DNA of 64,000 bases, taken from positions 21,173-85,172 of the forward strand of contig JAATGQ010000103.1 in assembly GCA_015654595.1 (NCBI GenBank), written 5' to 3'. This document shows positions 34,285 to 42,333 of this stretch, piece by piece. The notes beneath the pieces were generated by a model. That model had not been told where the DNA came from. It did not search any database and was given only the letters and a program-made list of their open reading frames with translations. The translations under genes and the position numbers were made by a program. Origin of the DNA: Chitinophagales bacterium (GTDB lineage Bacteria; Bacteroidota; Bacteroidia; Chitinophagales; Chitinophagaceae). Positions within the stretch are counted from its first letter, which is position 1. Each line of letters opens with the position of its first letter.

Positions 34285-34321
34285 TTCATTTAGTTAAGAG
34301 AAAATTGGGTGTTTTCACGGT
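34269..34321. terminator. Inverted repeat, copy 3 of the ACCGTGAAAACACCC family
   Basis: ACCGTGAAACACCCAATT (34269-34286) and AATTGGGTGTTTTCACGGT (34303-34321) pair with one bulged base, followed on the plus strand by ATTTTATCCTTTTACTTT. It separates the decayed gene from the NACHT operon and can act as a terminator. Confidence 0.65.
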
Positions 34322-34428
34322 ATTTTATCCTTTTACTTTCCTTTTCCATCCTTTTTTCCGATAATTATACCTCGCCCACATTAATATGATAGTAGGTAAA
34401 TATTAGTTTTAACAACCAATACAAATCG

Positions 34429-34938
34429 ATGCAGCCATTAAAACCCATATTACTCGTCTTTTTGATCCTCTATAGCTTGGCTGCATTCGCACAGCATAAA
34501 GATTCGTCCACGATCTGGTACGACCAACTGCCGGCATGTCCTTGTAGAAACCCCGATTACAATGGAGTTACGCTTAATGACGGATGGGCCAAAGACAAAG
34601 GAGATCTCCATAAATACCACCAGGGCGCCGCAGCCTCTTTCCGATCTTATCCAGCCATCAAAACGGCGGAAGGATATTCCTGTCAGCAATGTTGTTACGA
34701 CAGCAGCGGAGACCTCATTACCGCTGGAAGAGGCGCCGGAACGCCGGATAAGAGAAGTGCCTGCAGGGGAGAGAATAAAAAGGGAATAATGACGATCAGG
34801 TTCTTCGGGCTGATAGGGCATTATTTTAAAGATGTGCGCCCCTGGATCAGGTATATGAAGGCAGATAGCAGCGGCTGGCAGAAATATAATCTACTATGGC
34901 AGCCGAACAACAAAAACAAATGCAAGGTCAATGAGTAA
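34429..34938 (+). CDS. Small secreted Cys-rich protein coupled to the NACHT gene
   Basis: 169 residues with a signal peptide (ILLVFLILYSLAAFAQ). The mature chain has at least seven Cys, in CPCRNPD, YSCQQCC, CRGENKKG and near the C-terminus (NKCKVNE), suggesting disulfides in the periplasm or outside. Its last 8 bp overlap the start of the NACHT gene, so the two are translated together. It may be a partner of the periplasmic end of the NACHT protein, for example a ligand-presenting or inhibitory subunit; that is inference. Family not recognised. Confidence 0.75.
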   Translation: MQPLKPILLVFLILYSLAAFAQHKDSSTIWYDQLPACPCRNPDYNGVTLNDGWAKDKGDLHKYHQGAAASFRSYPAIKTAEGYSCQQCCYDSSGDLITAGRGAGTPDKRSACRGENKKGIMTIRFFGLIGHYFKDVRPWIRYMKADSSGWQKYNLLWQPNNKNKCKVNE

Positions 34939-37840
34939 AAAAAAGAAGCATATCGGCTTATACATTATAGCGGCTTGTGCTGTAGTTGGAGGTGTCGGGA
35001 AGGCAACGAATTCTAATTTCATAACAGTCGCCGGTATCATTTTAGGCGCCATCAGAGCCATCTATGAATTCTGGAAACTTGTCAGCCCCAGGGATAAAGT
35101 CTTGCGTGTTGAAGGCTGGCTCCATAAGATCTTTGGGACAGGAACGGGTGAGGCTAGAAGCAGCGGCCTGACATTTAACCCGGGTTCAAACAATGATAAG
35201 TTTAAAAGGATTGTGCTGGCATATACTAAAGAACAGATAGAAAATCGAAATGCCCTGATCACGGCGCCGGATATTTTTAAAATGGACTTTGGCCTGAAAC
35301 CTATTTTCAAACCTGGCGGTCCTGAAGACTGTAAGGAAGAGGCATGGGAGCGGGTGTATAAAAACCAGTTCAGCGCCATCACAGGCAAGTCTGGAAGCGG
35401 TAAAAGCTTCGAGATGATAAAAAGGGTAAAATACGCCTGTGATGAATTAGATGCTTCCTATTCGGAACATGGTTATCTGAAAGACGCAAAGATTCCCCTA
35501 TTCGTGGATCTCAAATCGATGGATTCTGATCTGACCATTGACTGGATAGCTGAATATATAAGCAAATCAGCGGCAGGATCAGGAAATAAAGGTCTGGATT
35601 CAAAGTCTATAAAGGCGATGATAGAAGCAAAAGAGGTCATCTTCTATTTTGACGGGCTAGACGAGGTGGCAATTGGGTATAGAGAACAATACGTCGACGA
35701 AATACTCAAACTGGCAAACTGGACGGGAGTACATATTGGGTGTAGAGATGAGATCTGGGAAGATATTTTGTACAAATATATCCAGGATCATGATCAACGA
35801 CCGGCTCTTTATTATTTTAAAGAACTGAGCACCGACGATATATTGGAAATTATAAAAAAATCAGATTATACCTCAGAGGAGAAATCGAAGATCGAAATAT
35901 TAGTCAGAAAGAACGACAAACTGCGGGAAAATCTCTCAAGGTCAATTATTTTAAATCTCTTTCTAATTTTATACAACCGACTTACACCTGTTGAGAAAAA
36001 GGACCTGGAGACGGCTGAAGGAGAAAAGGCACTGGAAATTTTATGGAGAAACTATGAGGACTTTATTTTCTGGAAGAAATTACCTGCCGATAAAGATATT
36101 CTGCAGATACGAACCTATTGTGTCTGGCTGGCCAAGATAATGAAGCAGGAGCCTTTTTTTATCGAATCGATCCAGCCCAGATGGATACTAAATGTGGACA
36201 AAGACTATATTATACAACCTGCGAAGATTCTACAGAAATTCTATTACCTGGTCACGAGGGTTTTTGCTGCCGTAGTCATCGGTTTTTCGCTTTCCTGTAT
36301 TATCTCTGTGCCGGGGCTATTTTTATCGAATAGCATATTAGGAGGAATAATCGTTTCTGTTATTGCGGGTATTTATAATAGAGAAGAAGAAAATTCGCGG
36401 TTATCTTTACGAACGAGGAATTTTCTTTTTATTGCTGCAATGCTCGGCGCGTTGATCTTGTTCTGCGGTTTTTACCAAGGAATATCCATACCGCGATCGC
36501 CAAAAGGAAATCCTATTACCTTTTTTTCAATTGAAGAAATAGGCCCTGGCGTACTATTGGGTATTGGGCTTAGCGCAATGCTGAGTTATCGTATTATCCT
36601 GGAAAAGGAGAAGAAAAAATACATCCTTCCGGTAGAATCTTTTCGTTTTGACTGGCCGCACGCTATTCGCTATGGGATATCCTGCGGATTGATTGCAGGA
36701 ATCATCGTCGGGGCTATTGCTTTGGTTCTCAAACAGCAAGGAGCGCTATTTTTAGACAAATGGCTTGAACCATTTATTACCAGCTTGTCTTACAAATACA
36801 GAGGAACGAACTCTCCTGGCGTAAGTATGTGGATAGCGATCTTTGCGTTTGCATTCCTGGTCAGCGCCTTTGTCGTCTCCGTACTTATTATTTCCATCGC
36901 GGGCCGGTATAATGATCCAAAAGAGTCCGACAAGAGAACACGTTTCAACTATGGAATATACGCTTCCTTAAAACAGGCATTTATACACGCCGCATGGACA
37001 GTTGGAGTGGTAGCGCTTTTATATATTTTTTTATTGACAAAATTCAATATCGGGACCTGGCCTAAGCTAGGTTGGACAACCCTGGGCGTTGGTCTGTTAT
37101 CTTTTCTTTGGTATGGAGGAATGGAGGCGTTTAATCACGTGTTACTTAGGGTCACGCTGTACATTCGGGGTATTGCCCCTCTTTTTTACGGCCCCTGGGT
37201 AAAAATGAACGAACAAATGGGATTAATCACGCCTACGGGTTATAAGATGAATTTCTACCACACCACACTGGCCACCTATTATTCCAATTATTCCTTATCG
37301 GACGATCGACGAACAAACATAAAAAGACGCAAAACGGATGTCGTCGCATACTGGGGTGTTTTTATCCTTATCCTTGGGATGCTTACTTTACCCTTCGTTC
37401 TTCGTTACGGTTATAAGATTTATTGGACAAGTCCCGGCATGGGCGTAAACGTTTCAGGAGATGCTGTTACAAAAAAGAATGACAGCGTTTATCTAATAAA
37501 AAAGAACGGCAAATTGAAATTTATGACGGGAGGGTCAATTTTCGTAGGGTCCTATGTCGGATTTGTAAATCCGGGAGGAACAGACAAAGGATTTATGGGC
37601 ATGCCGATGGGCGAAGGCTATAATGTGCCATACCTGGCCCGCTTTCGTCACGGCGCTTTACTTTACAGGCTGCGGTCAGATAGCGGAGCCTGGAGCAGTT
37701 TTGGATATGCAGATACTACCAAGCCATTTCCTGTAAAAACAGGGGATAGTTTACAATTGGCGATCAATGACAGGGAATGGCAAAACGACGCAGGCTGGTA
37801 TACATTAAATCTCACATCCTGTGATTCCTGTCGCAATTAA
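34931..37840 (+). CDS. Membrane NACHT NTPase with periplasmic lectin-like C-terminal domain
   Basis: 969 residues. Two helices at about 8-24 and 29-47 follow a KKKK tail. The NACHT domain follows: Walker A GKSGSGKS (152-159), Walker B VIFYFDGLDE (236-245) and an arginine sensor (HIGCRDEIW, 268-276). After about residue 430 come nine helices; loops NREEENSRLSLRTR, EKEKKK, DPKESDKRTR and NIKRRKTD all fall on the cytosolic side, so the C-terminus is outside. The tail (about 860-965) with GALLYRLRSDSG and LAIND (943-947), then NDAGWYTLNL, resembles PA-IL/LecA-type galactose-binding domains. NACHT proteins act as switchable immune or signalling NTPases. A cytosolic switch tied to an outside sugar sensor is the likely plan; its output is unknown. 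Confidence 0.8.
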   Translation: MSKKKKHIGLYIIAACAVVGGVGKATNSNFITVAGIILGAIRAIYEFWKLVSPRDKVLRVEGWLHKIFGTGTGEARSSGLTFNPGSNNDKFKRIVLAYTKEQIENRNALITAPDIFKMDFGLKPIFKPGGPEDCKEEAWERVYKNQFSAITGKSGSGKSFEMIKRVKYACDELDASYSEHGYLKDAKIPLFVDLKSMDSDLTIDWIAEYISKSAAGSGNKGLDSKSIKAMIEAKEVIFYFDGLDEVAIGYREQYVDEILKLANWTGVHIGCRDEIWEDILYKYIQDHDQRPALYYFKELSTDDILEIIKKSDYTSEEKSKIEILVRKNDKLRENLSRSIILNLFLILYNRLTPVEKKDLETAEGEKALEILWRNYEDFIFWKKLPADKDILQIRTYCVWLAKIMKQEPFFIESIQPRWILNVDKDYIIQPAKILQKFYYLVTRVFAAVVIGFSLSCIISVPGLFLSNSILGGIIVSVIAGIYNREEENSRLSLRTRNFLFIAAMLGALILFCGFYQGISIPRSPKGNPITFFSIEEIGPGVLLGIGLSAMLSYRIILEKEKKKYILPVESFRFDWPHAIRYGISCGLIAGIIVGAIALVLKQQGALFLDKWLEPFITSLSYKYRGTNSPGVSMWIAIFAFAFLVSAFVVSVLIISIAGRYNDPKESDKRTRFNYGIYASLKQAFIHAAWTVGVVALLYIFLLTKFNIGTWPKLGWTTLGVGLLSFLWYGGMEAFNHVLLRVTLYIRGIAPLFYGPWVKMNEQMGLITPTGYKMNFYHTTLATYYSNYSLSDDRRTNIKRRKTDVVAYWGVFILILGMLTLPFVLRYGYKIYWTSPGMGVNVSGDAVTKKNDSVYLIKKNGKLKFMTGGSIFVGSYVGFVNPGGTDKGFMGMPMGEGYNVPYLARFRHGALLYRLRSDSGAWSSFGYADTTKPFPVKTGDSLQLAINDREWQNDAGWYTLNLTSCDSCRN

Positions 37841-37854
37841 ATTAAGATTTCGAA

Positions 37855-38622
37855 ATGCGTGATAAAATGGAACAGTTAGCCTGGTTAAAAGCCTCCCCTA
37901 TCGCACATCGCGGACTGCACGCTCTTGAAGAGGGGGCGCCCGAGAACTCTATGGCGGCATTTATGCGGGCTGTGGATAAGAAGTATGCTATCGAATTGGA
38001 CGTTTATGTTACTAAGGAAAAGTTTGCGGTAGTTTTTCATGACGAGACCCTCGATAGGGCTTGTGGAGTGAACAAAGATATCAGCGACCTGTCGAAAAAA
38101 CATCTTGATCAGTATCGTCTGTTTGGCACTACCCAGAAAATCCCTTTGTTGTCGGAAGTTCTGGATGCGGTAAATGGCCAGGTACCTCTGTTAATAGAAA
38201 TCAAGCGGCAGCCAAACGTCGAGAATGCAAATATGGTCATTCGAAACACCTTATTAAAATATGAAGGACCTTTGGCTATACAATCATTTGACCCCTTTAT
38301 ACTCTGGTGGTTTTCCAACCATGGCCGCTTTCTGAAGCGAGGGCAGCTTTCCTCCGATTTCAAAGAAGAAGAAAAAATGTCCGCCCTAAAAAAATACATT
38401 CTTAAAAACTTTCTGTTAAATCGATTTAGTAAGCCTCACTTTCTGGCCTATGATATCAGAGACATGCCTAACCGCCTGCTGGAAAGAAAAAGGAAAAAAG
38501 GAATGATTGTTCTTGGATGGACCGTCCAAAGCGCAGATGCCCATAACAAGATAAGAGCGCATTGTGATAATATTATTTTTGAGGGATTCGATCCTTCTGC
38601 TCTCCCCTCGCAGCCCGCGTAA
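37855..38622 (+). CDS. Glycerophosphodiester phosphodiesterase family protein
   Basis: 255 residues. The GDPD motifs are present: IAHRGLHALEEGAPENSM (catalytic His, then Glu), IELDVYVTKEK (metal-binding Glu and Asp) and VVFHDETLDRACG (second catalytic His). No signal peptide, so it is likely cytosolic and hydrolyses glycerophosphodiesters to glycerol-3-phosphate and alcohols. It starts 14 bp after the NACHT gene and is probably co-transcribed, linking that operon to lipid or polyol-phosphate turnover. Confidence 0.88.
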   Translation: MRDKMEQLAWLKASPIAHRGLHALEEGAPENSMAAFMRAVDKKYAIELDVYVTKEKFAVVFHDETLDRACGVNKDISDLSKKHLDQYRLFGTTQKIPLLSEVLDAVNGQVPLLIEIKRQPNVENANMVIRNTLLKYEGPLAIQSFDPFILWWFSNHGRFLKRGQLSSDFKEEEKMSALKKYILKNFLLNRFSKPHFLAYDIRDMPNRLLERKRKKGMIVLGWTVQSADAHNKIRAHCDNIIFEGFDPSALPSQPA

Positions 38623-38652
38623 TTATTTTCGCTGCCCATTAAACTTTATCGT

Positions 38653-39873
38653 ATGGGACAGCGGTCTATCCGGGTAATGGCTTTGGCATTACTAGTTATT
38701 TGTGTTCTGGCAGGTGGAGCGGCGATTATGGCCCGGACAAAAGGAGAGTTTGTGCTGCCGACGGAAAAAGCCTATGTCAATTGCACGATGGCCCGAGGGC
38801 TATTTTTCTATAAGGTATGGGGCGTATCAAAACACCAGTTTATGCCTGCTGCAACTTCACTGCTTTATCCCATCCTACTGGGTCCAGTCTTCTTTATATT
38901 TGGTTCACACCTTGTGATCCCAGTTCTTGTCAATCTGGCTGCAGCAATCTGGTTGCTAATCGCGATGCATCGCTGGATGATGAAAAAAGATTGGGTAGCC
39001 AGCCAGCAAGTTTGGCTATTGATGGTTGCAGCAGGGTTACTACCATTGCTTGTTTTAACAGGGACGGAATATGTTGTCTATCTTTTATTGGCCTTCCTCT
39101 TTTGGACCAACTCTTATAATAGCTGGGAGCGGAATTCCACTCTACCCTGGACCTGTTACTTGTACGTAACACTACTGGTGTCCATCCGATATGAAGGAAT
39201 AGTCCTTGTATTGTTGATGAGCATCTATTTTATTGCTCGGCAGAGAAACATTGATGCTCTGAAACTTTTGCTTTTCGGAGCAATGCCAATTGTAATTTAC
39301 GGGATTATCTGCCGAATCCACGAAGATGCTTTTGTACCCACACCAATGGTTGAAATAAAAGGAGCCGACTGGTGGCTATCACAGTTAGCCGTTGTGTTGT
39401 TGATAATAGTGGCGAATGCGACGCCTCAATATCGATTCGCCGGTGTTCTTCTCCTACCAATGGCATTAACAGGTGTAGTATTGTTCTGCCGCGCCAGCGA
39501 TGATTCTTTAAGTATTTACCAGACACAGTACCCAGTGGCAGGCTTTTTAAGACGGTGTTATTATCGAAGGCCGCTGGCCACGAATCATCTTGGCGTAATG
39601 TCCTACTTTACGCTCGGTAATAAAATCACCTTAAGAGATAGCAGTATATCAGACTCTGTGATGCGGATGAAGGGAATAGCCTTAGTCATTCTTTCAAACG
39701 ATCGATTACAAGCATTGGTTCATCCGGAATGGTCGAAGGTAGCAAGCTGGCAGACAAGACCGGAGGGTTATACCTTTTATATTCAGGATAGCGCACTTGT
39801 CAAATGGGTGAGAAAAAGCATGGATGAATACCGCTACTTCCTTCCGCAATCAATACACATTGAGTATGATTAG
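38653..39873 (+). CDS. Shortened GT-C-like membrane protein lacking the catalytic DD
   Basis: 406 residues, multi-pass. It is a paralogue of the proteins at 57785 and 62041: VWGVSKHQFMPAATSLLYPILLG matches VWGISPHAFSSASSSVLYP there, and KVASWQTRPEGYTFY matches their C-terminal part. It is about 125 residues shorter, having lost several middle helices. The first-loop motif DD of the other two (FDDAFIH, LDDTFIH) reads TEKAYVN here, so glycosyl transfer by the usual GT-C mechanism seems unlikely. It may be a remnant or a non-catalytic form. Confidence 0.7.
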   Translation: MGQRSIRVMALALLVICVLAGGAAIMARTKGEFVLPTEKAYVNCTMARGLFFYKVWGVSKHQFMPAATSLLYPILLGPVFFIFGSHLVIPVLVNLAAAIWLLIAMHRWMMKKDWVASQQVWLLMVAAGLLPLLVLTGTEYVVYLLLAFLFWTNSYNSWERNSTLPWTCYLYVTLLVSIRYEGIVLVLLMSIYFIARQRNIDALKLLLFGAMPIVIYGIICRIHEDAFVPTPMVEIKGADWWLSQLAVVLLIIVANATPQYRFAGVLLLPMALTGVVLFCRASDDSLSIYQTQYPVAGFLRRCYYRRPLATNHLGVMSYFTLGNKITLRDSSISDSVMRMKGIALVILSNDRLQALVHPEWSKVASWQTRPEGYTFYIQDSALVKWVRKSMDEYRYFLPQSIHIEYD

Positions 39874-40006
39874 TACCAAAAAATATCCCAAGCCGACATT
39901 TCAGGAGTTATAAACAGCGTCTCGTCTTCCCCGCAATCAAACCGCGTATGGGTTGTATAATTTTAAGTGATAATCGGCTCCATAACCATTAAACACTTAT
40001 ACTGTC

Positions 40007-40447
40007 ATGCGCAGAAGACTCATCCTGTCGCTGCTGGTGCTCGTTTTTGTCTACACCGGCTTTAGCAAACTTTTTGGCTGGGACTATTTTTCGGATGCGA
40101 TGCACAACCAGCCTCTCCCCCATTGGCTTTCCAATACGCTGATCTGGTCTTTGCCCCCGTTGGAACTGTGCACAGCGCTTGGTCTCGCCTTTACGGGAAC
40201 GCAGCGGATCGGGCTGATCAGCTCCTTTATTCTGCTCCTTATATTTACGATCTACACCGGAGCGATCATGCTCCACTTCTTTCCTCGTGTACCCTGCAGC
40301 TGCGGCGGTATTTTCCGTAAGCTGGGCTGGCATGCGCATTTCTGGATCAATGTGGGTCTTACGCTGCTGGCGGCCCTGGAGTTGTTTAAACCTGTCCTGC
40401 CGCGAACCCGGTCATCTATTCCATCACCAATAAATTCTCCATCATGA
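40007..40447 (+). CDS. MauE/DoxX-like membrane protein
   Basis: 146 residues with four helices (ILSLLVLVFVYTGFSKLFGW, LCTALGLAFTG, LISSFILLLIFTIYTGAIM, FWINVGLTLLAALELF). VPCSCGGIFRKLGWHAHFW is the conserved Cys-Cys-Gly stretch of MauE-type proteins, which in methylamine dehydrogenase loci aid disulfide formation. It overlaps the next gene by 4 bp. In Bacteroidota this pair (MauE with a small exported protein) is common, with no settled function. Confidence 0.85.
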   Translation: MRRRLILSLLVLVFVYTGFSKLFGWDYFSDAMHNQPLPHWLSNTLIWSLPPLELCTALGLAFTGTQRIGLISSFILLLIFTIYTGAIMLHFFPRVPCSCGGIFRKLGWHAHFWINVGLTLLAALELFKPVLPRTRSSIPSPINSPS

Positions 40448-40764
40448 AAAAGAGGAAGCTTTCGCTGCTGGCTATCGTTTTAGTCGGCATCTCGCTCGCA
40501 TGGGCTAACAAGCCTTTTCACAACACTACATACCACACCTATGAATATTTTTATACTTATTACGGCAGGGTCTACTATCTGAAAGACCTCACCGCCAATG
40601 GCTATGTCAAGGGCAACCAGTATGCCTGTGACGCGGCCGACTATGAATGTACGTTTATGGCCTTTCCTGGCAGCTCGCAGACCGACAATACGGGGAATTT
40701 CTTTTGGATCTCGGATATCCCCACGGAAGGTATCGACAACACGGGTTTTTATTTTGAGTTTTAA
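40444..40764 (+). CDS. Small exported protein, DUF6520-like
   Basis: 106 residues with a signal peptide (KLSLLAIVLVGISLAWA-NK). The mature chain is Tyr-rich and includes two Cys (YACDAADYECTF), which suits the disulfide-related partner upstream. Overlaps the MauE gene by 4 bp. DUF6520 proteins are small secreted proteins of unknown role in this phylum; assignment from layout and context. Confidence 0.7.
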   Translation: MKKRKLSLLAIVLVGISLAWANKPFHNTTYHTYEYFYTYYGRVYYLKDLTANGYVKGNQYACDAADYECTFMAFPGSSQTDNTGNFFWISDIPTEGIDNTGFYFEF

Positions 40765-40787
40765 GCGGGCGTCCAAGGTTCGGCGGG

Positions 40788-40947
40788 ATCTGCGAAGGTA
40801 CGGGGGCACCTACGGCGGCGACACCTGCGGAGATACGGCGATACCTGCGAAGGCAAGGCGACACCTGCGGCGGCACCTACTGCAGCGGCTCCTGCAAAGA
40901 TACGGCGACACCTGCGAAGGTAAGGGGGCACCTGCGGCGGCGGCTAC
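40788..40947. repeat. GC-rich minisatellite of 12-20-bp units
   Basis: Units beginning CACCTGCG (or close variants) recur at steps of 15, 20, 20, 12, 15, 20, 20 and 15 bp, for example CACCTGCGGAGATACGGCGA and CACCTGCGAAGGTAAGGGGG. The array abuts the SusD stop codon. On the minus strand several units contain a -7-like box: TATCTTTG (40902-40895) and three or four TAnnTTCG or near matches. No credible gene is present. Confidence 0.8.
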
Positions 40948-40950
40948 TAC

Positions 40951-42333
40951 TCAGGGATTTTGTGGACTCTTGTCTGCTGCGATCTCGGCTTCGGGCAGCT
41001 GAAAGGCATATCCATTGGCAAATGGCGCCAGCGTGTAGCTTTGTCCTGCGATGCTTCGGTAAAGGGTACTCATGCCGGGTACCTGGAAGTTTAACCGACG
41101 CAGATCAGCCCAGTGCTGTTCACGGAAGACCAGTTCTTTGCGTTCTTCGGCATGGATCAGCAGCAGCGCGTTTGTCTGCGACAGTCCGGCATGGGGCAGA
41201 TAGTATCCTGTCTTATAACGGCGGCTTAGCAGCATGTTGAGATCATCCAGCGCTCTATCAACGTCGCCCTCCAAGGCACGACATTCTGCGCGATACAAAT
41301 AGACGGCGTCGAGACTCAGACCGGAGAAGAAATAGTGATTACCGGTATAACTGCCGTAGTAGCTATGGCTGCCCGCTGGGGTTGTCGTCGTGGTTGCGAC
41401 GGGTTTGAAGTACAGGGTCTGTCTCAGATCGTTACTGGCATAGCTGTTGTAAAGGCCGGTATCGATCAGCATCTGGGAGAGGTGTGCGCTGGCGTAGTCG
41501 GTTGCGGAACACTGAAACAGGATCTCTGTGTTCAGGCTATCGGGAAAGGGGAAACTTCCTGTGAGCGCGGGTTGCAGATTGTTGTAGTCAATCAAGGCGT
41601 TGTACTGACCGATACAACTATCGGCATAAAGCTCCGCCTGTGGATAGTTGCCTAAGGTCATCAAGACCTGGGTCAGGAGCGCCCAGGCAGCGGGCTGGCC
41701 GGGACGATTGTGAAAGGACTGCACTCCGGGCGGCAGGAGCGAAACGGCCCGTTTGAGGTCGCCCAGGATCGCACCATAGATCGTATCGGCATGACAACGG
41801 GGAACGGAAGAGGCGACGTCTGTAGAAAGACGCAGCACGACGCCCAGAGAAGTGTACGAACTGGAAGGATCATACAGCTGCCCGTAGGTTTCTTCGAGGC
41901 GGTAATAATGAAAGGCCCGATAGAAGAGTGCCGTTCCCAAGACAGCGTTGTAGTCAACCATCGGCTGGCGGTCGGCCATCGCCATCTTTTCCATTCCCGC
42001 CAGTACCTGGTTACAAACATTGATCGCATCATAGGGACCCGACCAGGCGCGGTCGATCAGGCTGCTGGGTTGGTAGACGGACGGCTGCCAGGAAGCCGCG
42101 CCCTGGATGACAGCGCCGACGGCGGAAGAGCCTGCGCTGGTCAGATAGTAGTCGTTTGCCGCAAGGATCCCGAGGCCTGGGGTGCTATTGACGATCATGA
42201 GGTTCTCGTCCAGCATCTGCCGGTAGTCGATGATCATTGTCGGAGAGTAGGTATTGCCGTTGGGTTTCTCGGTGAGAAACTTTTTACAACCTAAGAGGGA
42301 CAGGCATGCTATCAAAAAGTATGGGCGCGTCAT
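40951..42333 (-). CDS. SusD/RagB-family nutrient-binding lipoprotein
   Basis: 460 residues with a lipobox (LIACLSLLGC, Cys16) and KKFLTEKPNG after it, the typical SusD start. SusD landmarks include AWSGPYDAINVCNQVLAGMEKM, ALFYRAFHYYRLEETYGQLYD, and near the end VYLYRAECRALEGDVDRALDDLNMLLSRRY with ERKELVFREQHWADLRRL. An outer-membrane lipoprotein that lids the SusC channel and binds glycan or peptide. The start overlaps susC by 4 bp. The substrate cannot be told. Confidence 0.92.
   Translation of the reverse strand: MTRPYFLIACLSLLGCKKFLTEKPNGNTYSPTMIIDYRQMLDENLMIVNSTPGLGILAANDYYLTSAGSSAVGAVIQGAASWQPSVYQPSSLIDRAWSGPYDAINVCNQVLAGMEKMAMADRQPMVDYNAVLGTALFYRAFHYYRLEETYGQLYDPSSSYTSLGVVLRLSTDVASSVPRCHADTIYGAILGDLKRAVSLLPPGVQSFHNRPGQPAAWALLTQVLMTLGNYPQAELYADSCIGQYNALIDYNNLQPALTGSFPFPDSLNTEILFQCSATDYASAHLSQMLIDTGLYNSYASNDLRQTLYFKPVATTTTTPAGSHSYYGSYTGNHYFFSGLSLDAVYLYRAECRALEGDVDRALDDLNMLLSRRYKTGYYLPHAGLSQTNALLLIHAEERKELVFREQHWADLRRLNFQVPGMSTLYRSIAGQSYTLAPFANGYAFQLPEAEIAADKSPQNP

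Noticed and set aside
40788..40947. CRISPR array
   Set aside because: Unit length varies from 12 to 20 bp with no unique spacers and no cas genes, so it is a minisatellite.
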